Numbered from the stretch's first letter, positions 19,701 to 27,610 are shown. The stretch: DNA of 64,000 bases from JAJDAT01 sp964570665 (GCA_964570665.1 CAZMZH010000005.1:124001-188000), one strand, 5' to 3'. Notes: generated by a model not told the origin, from the sequence alone. Program-made: numbers and translations.

Positions 19701-20318
19701 TTTTTTTGCGCCTATTATTTCTGCTTTCAATTCCAATATGTCCTGCTGCGTTTCATAAAGCAAAACATCAGCGCCACCGTCAATCAAACCTAAAGCTTGA
19801 CGATAAGAATTCTCGACAATGCCATTGAAAGTCGCTTGATTTAATTCCGCTTGAGTACTTGACACAACATAATTAGAAGGACCAATTGAACCTGCCACAA
19901 ATAGAGGCCTGCCATCATATTCAGGAGATTTCTTGTATCTTTCTATCGCGTTATTCGCAATCCGACACGCCTCTAAATTAAGGAAGTATGCTATCTCATT
20001 TAGATCGGCATTCTGAATTTTCAGGCTCTCTGGAATAGCTTCCATATCGGAAGCATTGATTTTAGAAAAATCAAACTCTTTTAGTCGCAAAGGCGATGCG
20101 CCAAAGGTATCTGTTTCAATAATATTGGCGCCCGCGTTTAAATATTTTAAATGAATTTCCTCCAACCCCTTAGGTCGCGAAAAGACTAAAAGGTCGGTTA
20201 ACATTTTAAAATCAGGTCCACCAAATGCCTCATCGCTTAATTCAAGATTTTGCACCATGGTTCCCATGGCGCCATCTAATATTAAGACATGACGCTCTAA
20301 AGCCTTTAAAAATTCCAT
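16707..20318 (-). CDS. metH: cobalamin-dependent methionine synthase
   Basis: MetH transfers a methyl group from methyltetrahydrofolate to homocysteine through cobalamin. All modules are present in 1203 residues: the homocysteine domain with zinc ligands Cys255, Cys321 and Cys322 (INCTCG, VGGCCGTTPEH), the pterin-binding domain (about 360-640), the B12 helical cap and B12 domain with DVHSIG (His790 is the lower axial ligand), and the C-terminal reactivation domain (RFGLLPAQSEGD, RYSPGYAALED). This implies the cell makes or imports B12. A 17-bp palindrome 44 bp upstream of the start may be an operator. No cobalamin riboswitch was recognised upstream. Confidence 0.96.
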   Translation of the reverse strand: MEFLKALERHVLILDGAMGTMVQNLELSDEAFGGPDFKMLTDLLVFSRPKGLEEIHLKYLNAGANIIETDTFGASPLRLKEFDFSKINASDMEAIPESLKIQNADLNEIAYFLNLEACRIANNAIERYKKSPEYDGRPLFVAGSIGPSNYVVSSTQAELNQATFNGIVENSYRQALGLIDGGADVLLYETQQDILELKAEIIGAKKAMEEKSKKVPIMAQVTVDQFSKMQIFNCDIQAAYVTVSEMGIDVFGINCTCGPDEMNNAVEKMSKFSNLPFSVVPNAGQPVSIDGKTCYKLEPEAMAEAVAPFVEKWGASIVGGCCGTTPEHIRKLAERLKNITPKERVKDNNIYLSGPQNAYVLDSSKGLVRIGERLNVRGSKKVRDAVELEDKIHSDVLEEVAREQVVDLGLDIIDVCMDSNIVETEKILPEIIFNLTSDFKGAMCLDSFSVEALEQAIDVYPGKPIINSISLEEYRPGENKLDAVLKVTKQHGPIYIALVNGPEGPGITSEEKYNLALEIVNQCKEKHNVKPSQLLIDVNAYPIGSESIEGMNFCLETLNCLPKIKGIHPDLKTTIGVGNLTNGLAQKPYMRKVLTSVFLDEARKVGLDCAILNPNHYVPIENLPNEDVNLARKVILDREMSAFEELESIALTKKTGNVVKKTEYSTLELEDRICQKIMNGFKQKADGVIEKDGGQFPYKDQIAVEAAEAIDKHEPLDFISNYLMTTMRELGDRFGRGEVSLPHLLKSADVMRNVMGFLEAYMQFKSGVKPGEAIRYKGVVVIGTVYQDVHSIGKDLAKTLLENYGYRVIDLGVQVPLEKFIETARRENANAIGMSALLVQTSNHMITVSKMLKEGDFNFPILVGGAPVNWRHAGYVSMWGQDDLDLLRPNVFYCESAMDGVNMMNALVDKGKCKDFIEENKKLLANEYCKAKGMKAEHDRLLEKLKRRKISFKDHSPQNDEFGIHLVEFKIGKLRLDSKSLYSLNWKFGKQSDWEKKGVTKEYLEHLKDEWIQKTEGNGWIIPRVRFGLLPAQSEGDELILYDPNNLDSELGRISFNLCLGKGRKDKFSVAQYFRSKESGIMDVAGLAISTAGNEAEDAIANFKKENDSESALYLQGLSDRVAEDLMEYTHNLMRQRLGVKKEKAGQRYSPGYAALEDMRNNKVIFEILNGNDIGVSLTEANEFDPPSTTGCIVCFHKEAGYS

Positions 20319-20644
20319 ATAAATTAGTCTTTTAGGCGTTTAATAATAGATTGAAGAAAATGCGAGATGTCATCTCGCGTCAAAGGTAAGAAATTAATTT
20401 TAATTGAAAAAACCTACACAAATTGGAAGGTAGTAATATAAATTTTATACGAACTTCTGTCAACCTGCATGGATAATTTGTAGAAATTAAAACCGAATTT
20501 ATTTAAATGAAAAAACAAAAAAGTTTGATTTCAATAAAACAATTTAAGCTTAACTTCTAAAAAAACTGAGATGGGGGGGAGGGTTGGAAATCGCTATTTG
20601 TGTTAATAGCGAAAAAAATTTACAAAAAAAGGTGGGAATTTAAA
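20319..20644. other. 326-bp region upstream of metH
   Basis: An AT-rich gap between the TPR lipoprotein gene and metH. It holds the palindrome at 20362-20378 and a purine-rich stretch near 20571-20640. No riboswitch-like conserved box or open reading frame was recognised. Confidence 0.5.
20362..20378. promoter_or_regulatory. 17-bp perfect palindrome upstream of metH, candidate operator
   Basis: GCGAGATGTCATCTCGC has two 8-bp arms around one central base and ends 44 bp before the metH ATG. A one-base centre makes an RNA hairpin unlikely and a dimeric repressor site more plausible. In Deltaproteobacteria methionine-cycle genes are controlled by ArsR-type SahR, but I cannot assign this site to any regulator. 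Confidence 0.5.
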
Positions 20645-21508
20645 TTATGCAGTTAGTTTGGCTAATAGGTCTTTAAATTTTGTTTCGCTTGCCCCTTGTT
20701 CTATCGCTTTTTTTAGCTGACTTACCGCTGAATCATTATCATTTTTCTTAAGGTAAATTTGCGCAGATTCATAATAAGGCTCAAAGAATTGGGGATTAAC
20801 CTCTAAAGACTTTGCAAAAGCCTTTAATGCCTCATCTAATTTATTTTGCTCATTGTAAACTTTCGCCAAATTAAAATGAGCTAAAAGACCCTTTGGATCT
20901 TCTTTTATAGAGGCTAAAAGAATTTTTTCCGCTTGCCCGATGTCTCCCTTTGTCCTAAGAGCTTCTGCCAAATTATTTAAATATAGAGGAGATTTTTCAT
21001 GACTTGCAGCTTTCTCATAATACTCAATTGCTTTGGTAATATCTCCCCGCTCTTTATATAAATTCCCAATATTGTTTAGAGCTTTACCGTCATTGTCATT
21101 TGGGTTTAAGTTTATTCCTTTTTCCCAATAACCTAATGCTCCATCTTTATTCCCCTCCATATAGTCCACCATTCCTAAATTTATAAGAATTTGTGGATTT
21201 GTGGAGTTTAAAGATTTCGCCTTTTCGAACATTTCTTTAGCCCCTTGATAGTTTTTAATACCAAAGAAAATTAAACCTTTTTTATTGTAAGGCTTCCAAT
21301 CGCTAGGATCATACTTAATAGCCAAATCAAATTCATCCAATGAATTTTGAAATAAGGAATATTGAGCAAACTCGATTCCTAACAAATAATGTTCTTTAGA
21401 TTTTGCAGAATCCACTTTGCCTTCAACAGAAGCGCCTGAGGAGCAAGCAGAAATAAGAAGCAAAATAAATAAAAACGGGAAAAGAAAAGAAGAAAAGTGG
21501 CGTTTCAT
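20645..21508 (-). CDS. TPR-repeat lipoprotein
   Basis: The 287-residue product has a signal peptide ending in the lipobox LISAC (Cys22), so it is predicted to be lipid-anchored. After it come roughly six tetratricopeptide repeats (about residues 40-285), with typical LxxxGxxxYxxGxxxxAxxxYxxA spacing, for example ALGYWEKGINLNPND and ALKAFAKSLEVNPQ. The layout resembles PilF/PilW pilotins, but no pilus genes are adjacent, so the role is unknown. It is downstream of two secreted paralogues on the same strand but separated from them by a strong terminator. Confidence 0.85.
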   Translation of the reverse strand: MKRHFSSFLFPFLFILLLISACSSGASVEGKVDSAKSKEHYLLGIEFAQYSLFQNSLDEFDLAIKYDPSDWKPYNKKGLIFFGIKNYQGAKEMFEKAKSLNSTNPQILINLGMVDYMEGNKDGALGYWEKGINLNPNDNDGKALNNIGNLYKERGDITKAIEYYEKAASHEKSPLYLNNLAEALRTKGDIGQAEKILLASIKEDPKGLLAHFNLAKVYNEQNKLDEALKAFAKSLEVNPQFFEPYYESAQIYLKKNDNDSAVSQLKKAIEQGASETKFKDLLAKLTA

Positions 21509-21560
21509 TTTAAAATCACTAACGTTAAGAAGATAAAAAGGGGAAGAAATAAAAACGGAG

Positions 21561-21597
21561 AAAAAAAATAAGAGGAGGCAATAATGCCTCCTCTTAT
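21561..21597 (-). terminator. rho-independent terminator of the secreted paralogue genes
   Basis: A perfect 13-bp stem (ATAAGAGGAGGCA and its complement, arms 21568-21580 and 21585-21597) with a 4-nt loop, followed on the minus strand by eight T (21561-21568). Confidence 0.85.
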
Positions 21598-21612
21598 ATA
21601 AATCTAATTTTA

Positions 21613-22194
21613 CTAGTTGATACCTCTACCATTAACCAAAGTGGTTGAAGCTTGAAGCGCTGCAGAATCATGCGCATCACCAACAAACTCCATAGCAAAT
21701 CCAGTACTACTAGAAGGAATTACTATAGCGCCCCACATTGATATTTGATTCAAATTATTCACCTTATGACCAGAAGCTGTAATCTGTACCGCAGTCGGAT
21801 TAGAAGAACTTAACTCCATCCTCAATTGACCGCTCTCAGAAGAACCATTGGTTGCTGCAATGAATAAAACATTTGAATTAGTGATAGTTGAACTATTGAT
21901 CGTACTATGGTTGGTAGAAACAACAAAAATTCTATAAGTTTCACCAGCACCGATAGTAAAAGTCGACGTCCCTGCCGTAGCGCTAAAACCTATAGGCGAC
22001 ATCGTCAAACCAATTTGAGTCACGGAAGTATTCAAGGATGGATGAGTTATCCCAACAAAAGAATAAGTTGAGTTAGCATCCGTCTGAACATAAGGTGAAA
22101 CCGCGACTCTATTTTTTGGAACTGCATAAGCACTTTGGACAGAAACCAAAAATGCCAGCAAGATTATAAGCACAAAAAATTGTGTCTTTCTCAT
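21613..22194 (-). CDS. secreted protein of unknown function, paralogue of the upstream gene
   Basis: I do not recognise this family. The 193-residue protein starts with a clear signal peptide (MRKTQFFVLIILLAFLVS, cleaved near AYA-VP). The mature part is rich in Ser, Thr, Asn and beta-branched residues and looks all-beta. Segments SPYVQTD, FVVSTNHSTIN, ISMWGAIVI and GFAMEFVGDAHDS recur in the neighbouring gene. It has no cysteine in the mature part. The ATG at 22194 has AAAGGAG upstream. The gene starts 43 bp after its paralogue and both precede one terminator, so they form a two-gene operon. Confidence 0.75.
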   Translation of the reverse strand: MRKTQFFVLIILLAFLVSVQSAYAVPKNRVAVSPYVQTDANSTYSFVGITHPSLNTSVTQIGLTMSPIGFSATAGTSTFTIGAGETYRIFVVSTNHSTINSSTITNSNVLFIAATNGSSESGQLRMELSSSNPTAVQITASGHKVNNLNQISMWGAIVIPSSSTGFAMEFVGDAHDSAALQASTTLVNGRGIN

Positions 22195-22237
22195 TAGCCT
22201 CTCTCCTTTAACACAAATTACCAAATTTATAAGCTAG

Positions 22238-22822
22238 TTAATTTAAACCCACAGGTCTTATACTCAAAGAGCCACCAGTGTCAACATTAAACACCGAATC
22301 ATGAGTATCGCCTATGAATTCCATAGCAAAACCGGAATTTGCGCTCGACACAACTATAGCACCCCAATAATTCAGCGCGGTAGCATCCGTTATCCTTGTT
22401 ACAGGAGTGAGCGGGTTACTAGCACGAGGAGTAAAAACTAGAGAGCCAGACGAAGAAGTAGTTGTTCCAGAAATAAAAACTACGTCACTAGCTGTAATCG
22501 TTGAAGTATTAATAGTGGAATGATTTGTCGCAACGACAAAAATCCTGGTAGTAGTATTCTCGTTAATAGTAAAAGCTGAAGTACCAAAACTAGTGGTACC
22601 ATCATTGCTAATCGCTTGCATAATAACGCCAATCTGCGAACTCATAACGTCCAAAGAACCATGTGATATAGATACAAATGTATACGCATCCCCATCGGAT
22701 TGCCAGTAAGGCGAAACAACCGACGTGCTATTTGTAACAGCAAACGCGTTTGCAGCATTGAATATAAGCAAGGCCATGGCTGCGATAAAAACAGAGAATC
22801 GCGTAATGATCTTGTTTTTCAT
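22238..22822 (-). CDS. secreted protein of unknown function, paralogue of the downstream gene
   Basis: This 194-residue protein has a signal peptide (MKNKIITRFSVFIAAMALL, cleaved near AFA-VTN) and a Ser/Thr-rich, probably beta-sheet body. It shares with the next gene SPYWQSD, FVVATNHSTIN, LNYWGAIVV and GFAMEFIGDTHDS, and both chains end in Gly-(Ile/Leu)-Asn. The two are clearly a tandem duplication. Composition suggests an extracellular or surface structural protein. That is inference only. A candidate promoter lies at 22934-22961. Confidence 0.75.
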   Translation of the reverse strand: MKNKIITRFSVFIAAMALLIFNAANAFAVTNSTSVVSPYWQSDGDAYTFVSISHGSLDVMSSQIGVIMQAISNDGTTSFGTSAFTINENTTTRIFVVATNHSTINTSTITASDVVFISGTTTSSSGSLVFTPRASNPLTPVTRITDATALNYWGAIVVSSANSGFAMEFIGDTHDSVFNVDTGGSLSIRPVGLN

Positions 22823-23285
22823 TCTATTATTCTCCTATTTTGTAATTAAATCCAAAAAGAATTTATTTATCCAGTAAAAGGATATTGGTTTTTTTGACAC
22901 CTCCTTTCTTATATATTAAACATTAAAAAACTTATTGTATTGATTTTTTTTAATTTGTCAACACTATAAAGTAAAAATATTTTAAACGAGCATAACCCTA
23001 AAAGACAAATAAAAACAATTTATTATTTAATTTCTAAAACCGGGGAAAAACCAAACAAACCATGCAAACCCGGCATAAATTACCTATTGAGTAGAACAAA
23101 TATAGCTTTCCGCTTTTTTTGACCTCTAACCTAGAAAAACCCAAAAAATGGTTTTATTAATACTTTTTCGGCAAAAATGTTAATTTCTTTATTTTAATTA
23201 GAAATATTTTCCAAAACTGCAAATAAATAAGCAAAAACCATTCCAAAACACTATAAGTTTTAGATTATTTAATTGAAATATTTTT
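22823..23285. other. 463-bp AT-rich region between apt and the secreted paralogue operon
   Basis: It holds the promoter at 22934-22961 and a long leader. Within the leader, a textbook AAAGGAGG (22907-22900, minus strand) has no start codon at a usable distance. The rest is AT-rich with no reading frame. Confidence 0.5.
22934..22961 (-). promoter_or_regulatory. candidate sigma-70 promoter of the secreted paralogue operon
   Basis: Minus-strand TTGACA (22961-22956), a 16-bp spacer and TACAAT (22939-22934). It would give a leader of about 105 nt before the ATG at 22822. Confidence 0.5.
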
Positions 23286-23804
23286 TCAATATTGTATGAG
23301 TGAAAAAACATCTATATCGCTTAACTTTTTTTTGCCATTCAAAAAACCTAGTTCCAACAAAAAAACCGCTTCCACAATATTCACTTGAAAATTATTCTTA
23401 ACCAGGTTGATTGTAGCGGCGGCCGTACCTCCCGTTGCCAATACATCGTCAATTAATATTATTTTTTGCCCTTCAATTAGAGCGTCTTGGTGAATTTCTA
23501 TAGTATCAGTCCCATATTCCAACTCGTAGCTTTCCTTGAAAGTTTTATATGGAAGTTTACCGGGTTTACGAACAATGGCAAATCCCGCTCCTAAAGCGTA
23601 AGCTAAGCTAGCGCCGAAAATAAAACCACGAGCTTCAATCCCTAACACAACATCAATTTTTTGGTTTTGAAAACGGTCTTTTAACCGGTCTATCAACTTT
23701 TGGAATACTTGCCCATTACTCAATACAGGAGTTATATCTTTAAAAACTATTCCCGGCTTTGGAAAATCCGGAATATCTCTTATTAAAGCTTTAACATCTT
23801 CCAT
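23286..23804 (-). CDS. apt: adenine phosphoribosyltransferase
   Basis: Apt salvages adenine by joining it to PRPP to form AMP. The 172-residue product starts MEDVKALIRDIPDFPKPGI. GIEARGFIFG is family-typical and IILIDDVLATGGTAAA is the PRPP-binding loop. An in-frame GTG 9 bases upstream is possible, but the ATG at 23804 has GGAGTGAGG at suitable distance. It lies 48 bp downstream of the M23 peptidase gene and may share its transcript. Confidence 0.95.
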   Translation of the reverse strand: MEDVKALIRDIPDFPKPGIVFKDITPVLSNGQVFQKLIDRLKDRFQNQKIDVVLGIEARGFIFGASLAYALGAGFAIVRKPGKLPYKTFKESYELEYGTDTIEIHQDALIEGQKIILIDDVLATGGTAAATINLVKNNFQVNIVEAVFLLELGFLNGKKKLSDIDVFSLIQY

Positions 23805-23852
23805 AAACCTCACTCCATACCAATATTAACAATTAGATTGCTTAAAATAAAC

Positions 23853-24623
23853 CTACCGGTTAATTTTCCTTTTGGGAAGATACTTTAATGGATTTACCGT
23901 TTGAGTATCGTTACGAATTTCAAAATGCAAATGTGGTCCAGTGGAACGACCTGTGCTTCCCATTAAAGCGATTTTTTGTCCTTGTTTAACTTTTAAACCT
24001 CTACCTACATGAATTGCAGAGTTATGAGCATATACTGACATTAAACCGTTGTCATGTTTTATAATTACCATTAATCCATATCCTGTAGGTCCATTACCGC
24101 TAAAAACCACTTTACCTGATGCAGACGCATAAATAGGTGTGCCTTTTCTATTAGCAATATCAATTCCATCGTGATGCCTTCTACCTCTAATTCCATACTT
24201 TGAGGTTATTGTTCCTTTTTGTACTGGCCACACAAAAAAGTTATCTCGCAACTTACCTAAAGAAACCTTCTTTACTTTAGGTCGGGCGCCTTTCTTTTTT
24301 TTAGAAGTAAGGATTTTAGCGGTTGGAGAAACATCCAATACTCTCAACGCACCGGGTATCCATAAACGGCGACCAACCTGTAATTTACTAGGATCGGAAA
24401 TGCCATTGATTCGTTTAAGTTTTTCTAAATCGATATCATATACTGATGCGATGCGATAAAGCGTTTGTCCTGACTTGACTGCGTGGTAAACACCAATGGA
24501 TCGTTTTTCTAAAAGCCCCCCGAAGCACCCTGAAAAAATTAAGGCGCTTAACCCAAGCCATGGTAATGTTGTAATTAAAAATGTAAAGAATCGTCTTGAT
24601 TTAATTTTTCTATTTCTCCACAA
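23853..24623 (-). CDS. LysM and M23-peptidase lipoprotein (NlpD/EnvC-like)
   Basis: A 256-residue cell-wall protein. An N-terminal signal with lipobox IFSGC (about residue 33) is followed by a LysM domain (YHAVKSGQTLYRIASVY, about 45-92) and an M23 metallopeptidase domain. The zinc ligands are intact: HDGID and GPHLHFEI give the HxxxD and HxH pattern. It is therefore probably an active peptidoglycan endopeptidase, unlike E. coli NlpD which is inactive and only activates amidases. The only good in-frame start is a TTG at 24623 with a weak ribosome site. Confidence 0.88.
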   Translation of the reverse strand: MWRNRKIKSRRFFTFLITTLPWLGLSALIFSGCFGGLLEKRSIGVYHAVKSGQTLYRIASVYDIDLEKLKRINGISDPSKLQVGRRLWIPGALRVLDVSPTAKILTSKKKKGARPKVKKVSLGKLRDNFFVWPVQKGTITSKYGIRGRRHHDGIDIANRKGTPIYASASGKVVFSGNGPTGYGLMVIIKHDNGLMSVYAHNSAIHVGRGLKVKQGQKIALMGSTGRSTGPHLHFEIRNDTQTVNPLKYLPKRKINR

Positions 24624-24679
24624 TTATTCTTTTAGTTTTAAATGGGTTTCAAAATGAAAAAACTTAAATTATCACTCTC

Positions 24680-24708
24680 TTTACAAAACCAACAAATTAT
24701 TGTATAAA
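24680..24708 (+). promoter_or_regulatory. consensus-like sigma-70 promoter
   Basis: TTTACA, 17-bp spacer and TATAAA. The -10 element ends only 8 bp before the ATG at 24717, so transcription would begin at or next to the start codon, giving a nearly leaderless message. Confidence 0.45.
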
Positions 24709-24716
24709 AAGGAATT

Positions 24717-24926
24717 ATGATTAAAAAGATATTTTTTTTAATACTCTTTGTCCTTGCCATCATTTCTTTCGGTTGTAATGTTTACGACGAAATCATAGAT
24801 GCAGCCATTGTCGATCAAGCTGGCGATAACTCTACGGAAACGACAACGACAACTTCCACCTCAGCAAGCGATACAACCTCCACAACCACTGCTTCTACAA
24901 CTTCGTCTCTTATTTTCCCCCCATAA
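24717..24926 (+). CDS. small Thr/Ser-rich lipoprotein
   Basis: A 69-residue protein with a signal peptide and lipobox (IISFGC, Cys20), followed by a short acidic segment and about 30 residues consisting almost only of Thr, Ser and Ala (TETTTTTSTSASDTTSTTT). It is probably a lipid-anchored, extended surface peptide of unknown role. AAGGA precedes the ATG. The gene diverges from the M23 peptidase gene and is 83 bp upstream of the FG-GAP lipoprotein gene. The reverse-strand frame across it is a shadow of its repetitive codons. Confidence 0.6.
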   Translation: MIKKIFFLILFVLAIISFGCNVYDEIIDAAIVDQAGDNSTETTTTTSTSASDTTSTTTASTTSSLIFPP

Positions 24927-25009
24927 ACCGCTAAACTCTTAAAACGACGATTTACAAATCTCTCCCTAATAGTTGTATTTTTTTCAAACTGAAACCAATT
25001 AGGTCTTAA

Positions 25010-26149
25010 ATGTTTTTTCAAGCCCGTCATCTTATTTGTTTTTTTGCTCTTTTTTTGATGTCGTCGTGCTTTTCCAACGAAAATAACAAACCAAGTCCTT
25101 TTGGGTTACCCGTCACTTATCCAGTAGGAGGAAAGCCCGTTGGTTTAGCGGCAAAGGATATGAACAACGATGGCTATCCTGATTTATTAATTCCAAACAC
25201 CGGGGATAATACGCTTTACTTTTATGAAGGTAATGGAGACGGAACGTTTAAAAAAGCCGTCGTTTTGAAAACTGGTAGAGAACCAATGTCTTTAGCCATT
25301 GCCGATTTTGACGGAGATGGATTGCCAGACATAGCGCTTTGTAATTATGGAGATAATAACATTTCCATTATTTTAGGACAAAAAGACGGCTTGTTCAAAG
25401 TTAGCGCCAAAATAAAAACGGGAAGACTTCCAATTGCAATCGATACATCAGACTTTAATGGCGATGGTTTTATAGACCTTGCCGTCACTTTGAGATTCAA
25501 TAAATTAATGATCTTTTTAGGTGTGGGGGATGGCAGCTTTAAAATTGGAGAGGCCTATAAAGCGACTGGAACCCCAGCAGACCTTGTAGCTGGTAATTTT
25601 AATAATGATAAATACCCAGATATTGCAATAGTTTCAAACGCTATTAAAGCAAACTATATTAAATTATTTTATGGCAATGGCGATGGAACATTTCAAAATC
25701 CTAAAAAAATTCTAGGCGCCAAACAGTCAAATTATATCGCGAAATACGACTTAAATAATGACAAAATTCAAGATTTAGTAATCGCCAATCCTTTAGCGGA
25801 TAGCATAACTTTATTTATAGGAAACAAGGAAGGAAGTTTTGCCGTTCAACCTGATCTAGCGGGGGAAAAAGGTCCACAGTATGTCGTTTCAGGGGAATTT
25901 ACAGGGGATAAAGCGATGGATTTAGTTGTAACAAACCGTAGAGACAATTCCATATCTATATTAGAAGGAAGGGGAGATGGAAGCTTTATTTTTCCTCACT
26001 ATAATTATCCCGTTGGTCCCGATCCACGGGCAATGGCAGCGGCTGATTTCAATAATGACGGTTTAACAGATCTTGCATTAATTTTACATCAAAGAAAATT
26101 AGTAGAAATTTTCATGAGAAGTCATGGAACTCCCGACCCAATCGAATAA
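25010..26149 (+). CDS. FG-GAP/VCBS repeat lipoprotein
   Basis: This 379-residue protein has a signal with lipobox LMSSC (Cys20) and then about six FG-GAP/VCBS-type repeats predicted to form a beta-propeller (about residues 35-370). Each repeat has a calcium-binding loop such as DMNNDGYPD, DFDGDGLPD, DFNGDGFID and DFNNDGLTD, and a GNGDGTF turn. Proteins of this type bind ligands or matrix on the cell surface. The precise role is unknown. No enzymatic domain was found. It is on the same strand as the small lipoprotein 83 bp upstream. Confidence 0.85.
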   Translation: MFFQARHLICFFALFLMSSCFSNENNKPSPFGLPVTYPVGGKPVGLAAKDMNNDGYPDLLIPNTGDNTLYFYEGNGDGTFKKAVVLKTGREPMSLAIADFDGDGLPDIALCNYGDNNISIILGQKDGLFKVSAKIKTGRLPIAIDTSDFNGDGFIDLAVTLRFNKLMIFLGVGDGSFKIGEAYKATGTPADLVAGNFNNDKYPDIAIVSNAIKANYIKLFYGNGDGTFQNPKKILGAKQSNYIAKYDLNNDKIQDLVIANPLADSITLFIGNKEGSFAVQPDLAGEKGPQYVVSGEFTGDKAMDLVVTNRRDNSISILEGRGDGSFIFPHYNYPVGPDPRAMAAADFNNDGLTDLALILHQRKLVEIFMRSHGTPDPIE

Positions 26150-26210
26150 TATTTAGAAACCCTCTGGTAGGCAAAAACTAAAGAGCTTTCTAACGACTTT
26201 AAAATCCCCC

Positions 26211-26399
26211 CTAATTTTTTTCTAAATCTTCAAAACCTAAATCAGGCTTGCTTGAAATTTTATATTCCCCCCCTAACCAAGCCCCTAAATCTAATAGCTT
26301 ACATCTTTCGGAACAAAACGGAAAATTGGGATCTGATTTTTTTTTGACTTTGGCTTTACAAATAGGGCAAAAATTTGTCTTATCTTTTGGGAGAGACAT
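26211..26399 (-). CDS. yacG: DNA gyrase inhibitor YacG
   Basis: A 62-residue zinc-finger protein with CPIC (Cys11, Cys14) and CSERC (Cys29, Cys33), followed by the family signature KLLDLGAWLGGEYKI. In E. coli YacG binds GyrB and blocks DNA binding by gyrase. It lies between the FG-GAP gene and a histidine kinase gene with no obvious functional link. Length is normal. Confidence 0.85.
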   Translation of the reverse strand: MSLPKDKTNFCPICKAKVKKKSDPNFPFCSERCKLLDLGAWLGGEYKISSKPDLGFEDLEKN

Positions 26400-26446
26400 A
26401 AAATAAAGAGAAGGTTTTAAACAAGTTAGAAAACCAAGAATAAATT

Positions 26447-27610
26447 TTATTTTGCCGGTAGTTTTATAGTGAAAGTTGAACCGTTCCCTAAAACGCTTTC
26501 AACACTGATCATTCCACCCATCATATAACAAAACGATTGGCTAATAGCCAAACCTAAACCCGTACCGCCATACATTTTAGCTACAGATGGATCTGCTTGA
26601 GCATAGCTTTTAAATAGATTATTTATATTTTCTGGATTAATTCCAACTCCAGTATCTTTAACTCTAAAAATCATCCAATCATTTTCTTCGCATTTATCTC
26701 GAAAAACCTTTAACAATACCTCCCCTTTTTGGGTAAACTTTGCCGCGTTACTCAATATATTCATTAAAATTTGTCGTAGTCGAGTGGAATCCACCATTAT
26801 TGAACCTAGGTTCTCATCGGAATCTACTTTAAATTCATTGCCATTTTTCCCCATCATGGGACTAATTGTTGTACTTACTTCCTCAATTAAATTGTCCACA
26901 GCGCAATCTTCAGGGAAAAGTTGCATTTTACCCGCTTCAATTTTGGATAAATCTAAAATATCGTTGATCAAATTCAAAAGATGTTCGCCAGCGCCATTAA
27001 TTTTTTTTAAATCTGGAACAAAATCCTCCTCTACCTCCACGTCTTCCGCTACTTCCTGTAAAAGTTCACTATATCCTATAATAGCATTGAGAGGAGTTCT
27101 CAATTCATGGCTCATATTCGCCAAAAAAACGCTTTTCGCTTGATTGGATGCTTCCGCTTCTTTTTTTGCGGTAACTAATTCTTTATTTATTTTTTCTAAA
27201 TCGGCAATTTTTTTATAATATTCAACATTTCTGTCGGCAACTTTTTTTAATTGAAGAGCATTGCTTAAACACACAAATAACTCTTCTCCGTCAATTGGAT
27301 AAGGGATAAAGCCATGAATTCCCATAGATAAAAGCTGGGATTTTTCTTCGCTAGTTAAAGCGTTATTCAACGTTAGCATAGGACTTTTTTTTAACGCTTC
27401 AATTTTATTTAGCATCCTAATAGTATTTGAAAGAGTAACAATACTTCCTCCAACTATCGCAATATTTAAATCTTCAAAAATTGGATCTTCGATATTGGTT
27501 ACTTCGGGTAAAAATTTCAAATCCCAGCGAAAACTTTGTCCCTCAAGCAACCCCTCAAAAAAACTTCTAATTTGAGCGGTAGGTTCAATAAAAAGAATAC
27601 GTGGTTTCAT
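26447..27610 (-). CDS. histidine kinase with N-terminal pseudo-receiver domain
   Basis: The 387 residues comprise a receiver-like domain (1-120), a coiled-coil linker (about 125-155), a HisKA domain and a HATPase domain. The H-box FLANMSHELRTPLN places the phosphorylated histidine at His168. The N box, DTGVGI (G1) and GGTGLGLAIS (G2) are intact, so the kinase should be active. The receiver lacks its phosphoacceptor aspartate (IAIVGGS at about 50-56) and the invariant lysine (YPID instead of KPID), so it is probably a phosphorylation-independent sensor. No partner response regulator is adjacent. It has no membrane segment. Confidence 0.88.
   Translation of the reverse strand: MKPRILFIEPTAQIRSFFEGLLEGQSFRWDLKFLPEVTNIEDPIFEDLNIAIVGGSIVTLSNTIRMLNKIEALKKSPMLTLNNALTSEEKSQLLSMGIHGFIPYPIDGEELFVCLSNALQLKKVADRNVEYYKKIADLEKINKELVTAKKEAEASNQAKSVFLANMSHELRTPLNAIIGYSELLQEVAEDVEVEEDFVPDLKKINGAGEHLLNLINDILDLSKIEAGKMQLFPEDCAVDNLIEEVSTTISPMMGKNGNEFKVDSDENLGSIMVDSTRLRQILMNILSNAAKFTQKGEVLLKVFRDKCEENDWMIFRVKDTGVGINPENINNLFKSYAQADPSVAKMYGGTGLGLAISQSFCYMMGGMISVESVLGNGSTFTIKLPAK

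Noticed and set aside
20319..20644. Cobalamin or SAM riboswitch before metH
   Set aside because: No B12 box or SAM-riboswitch core was seen, only a palindrome with a one-base centre.
24815..25030. 71-codon minus-strand frame over the small lipoprotein gene
   Set aside because: Its Val/Glu repeats are the complement of the Thr/Ser codons of the plus-strand gene, which has a signal peptide and ribosome site.
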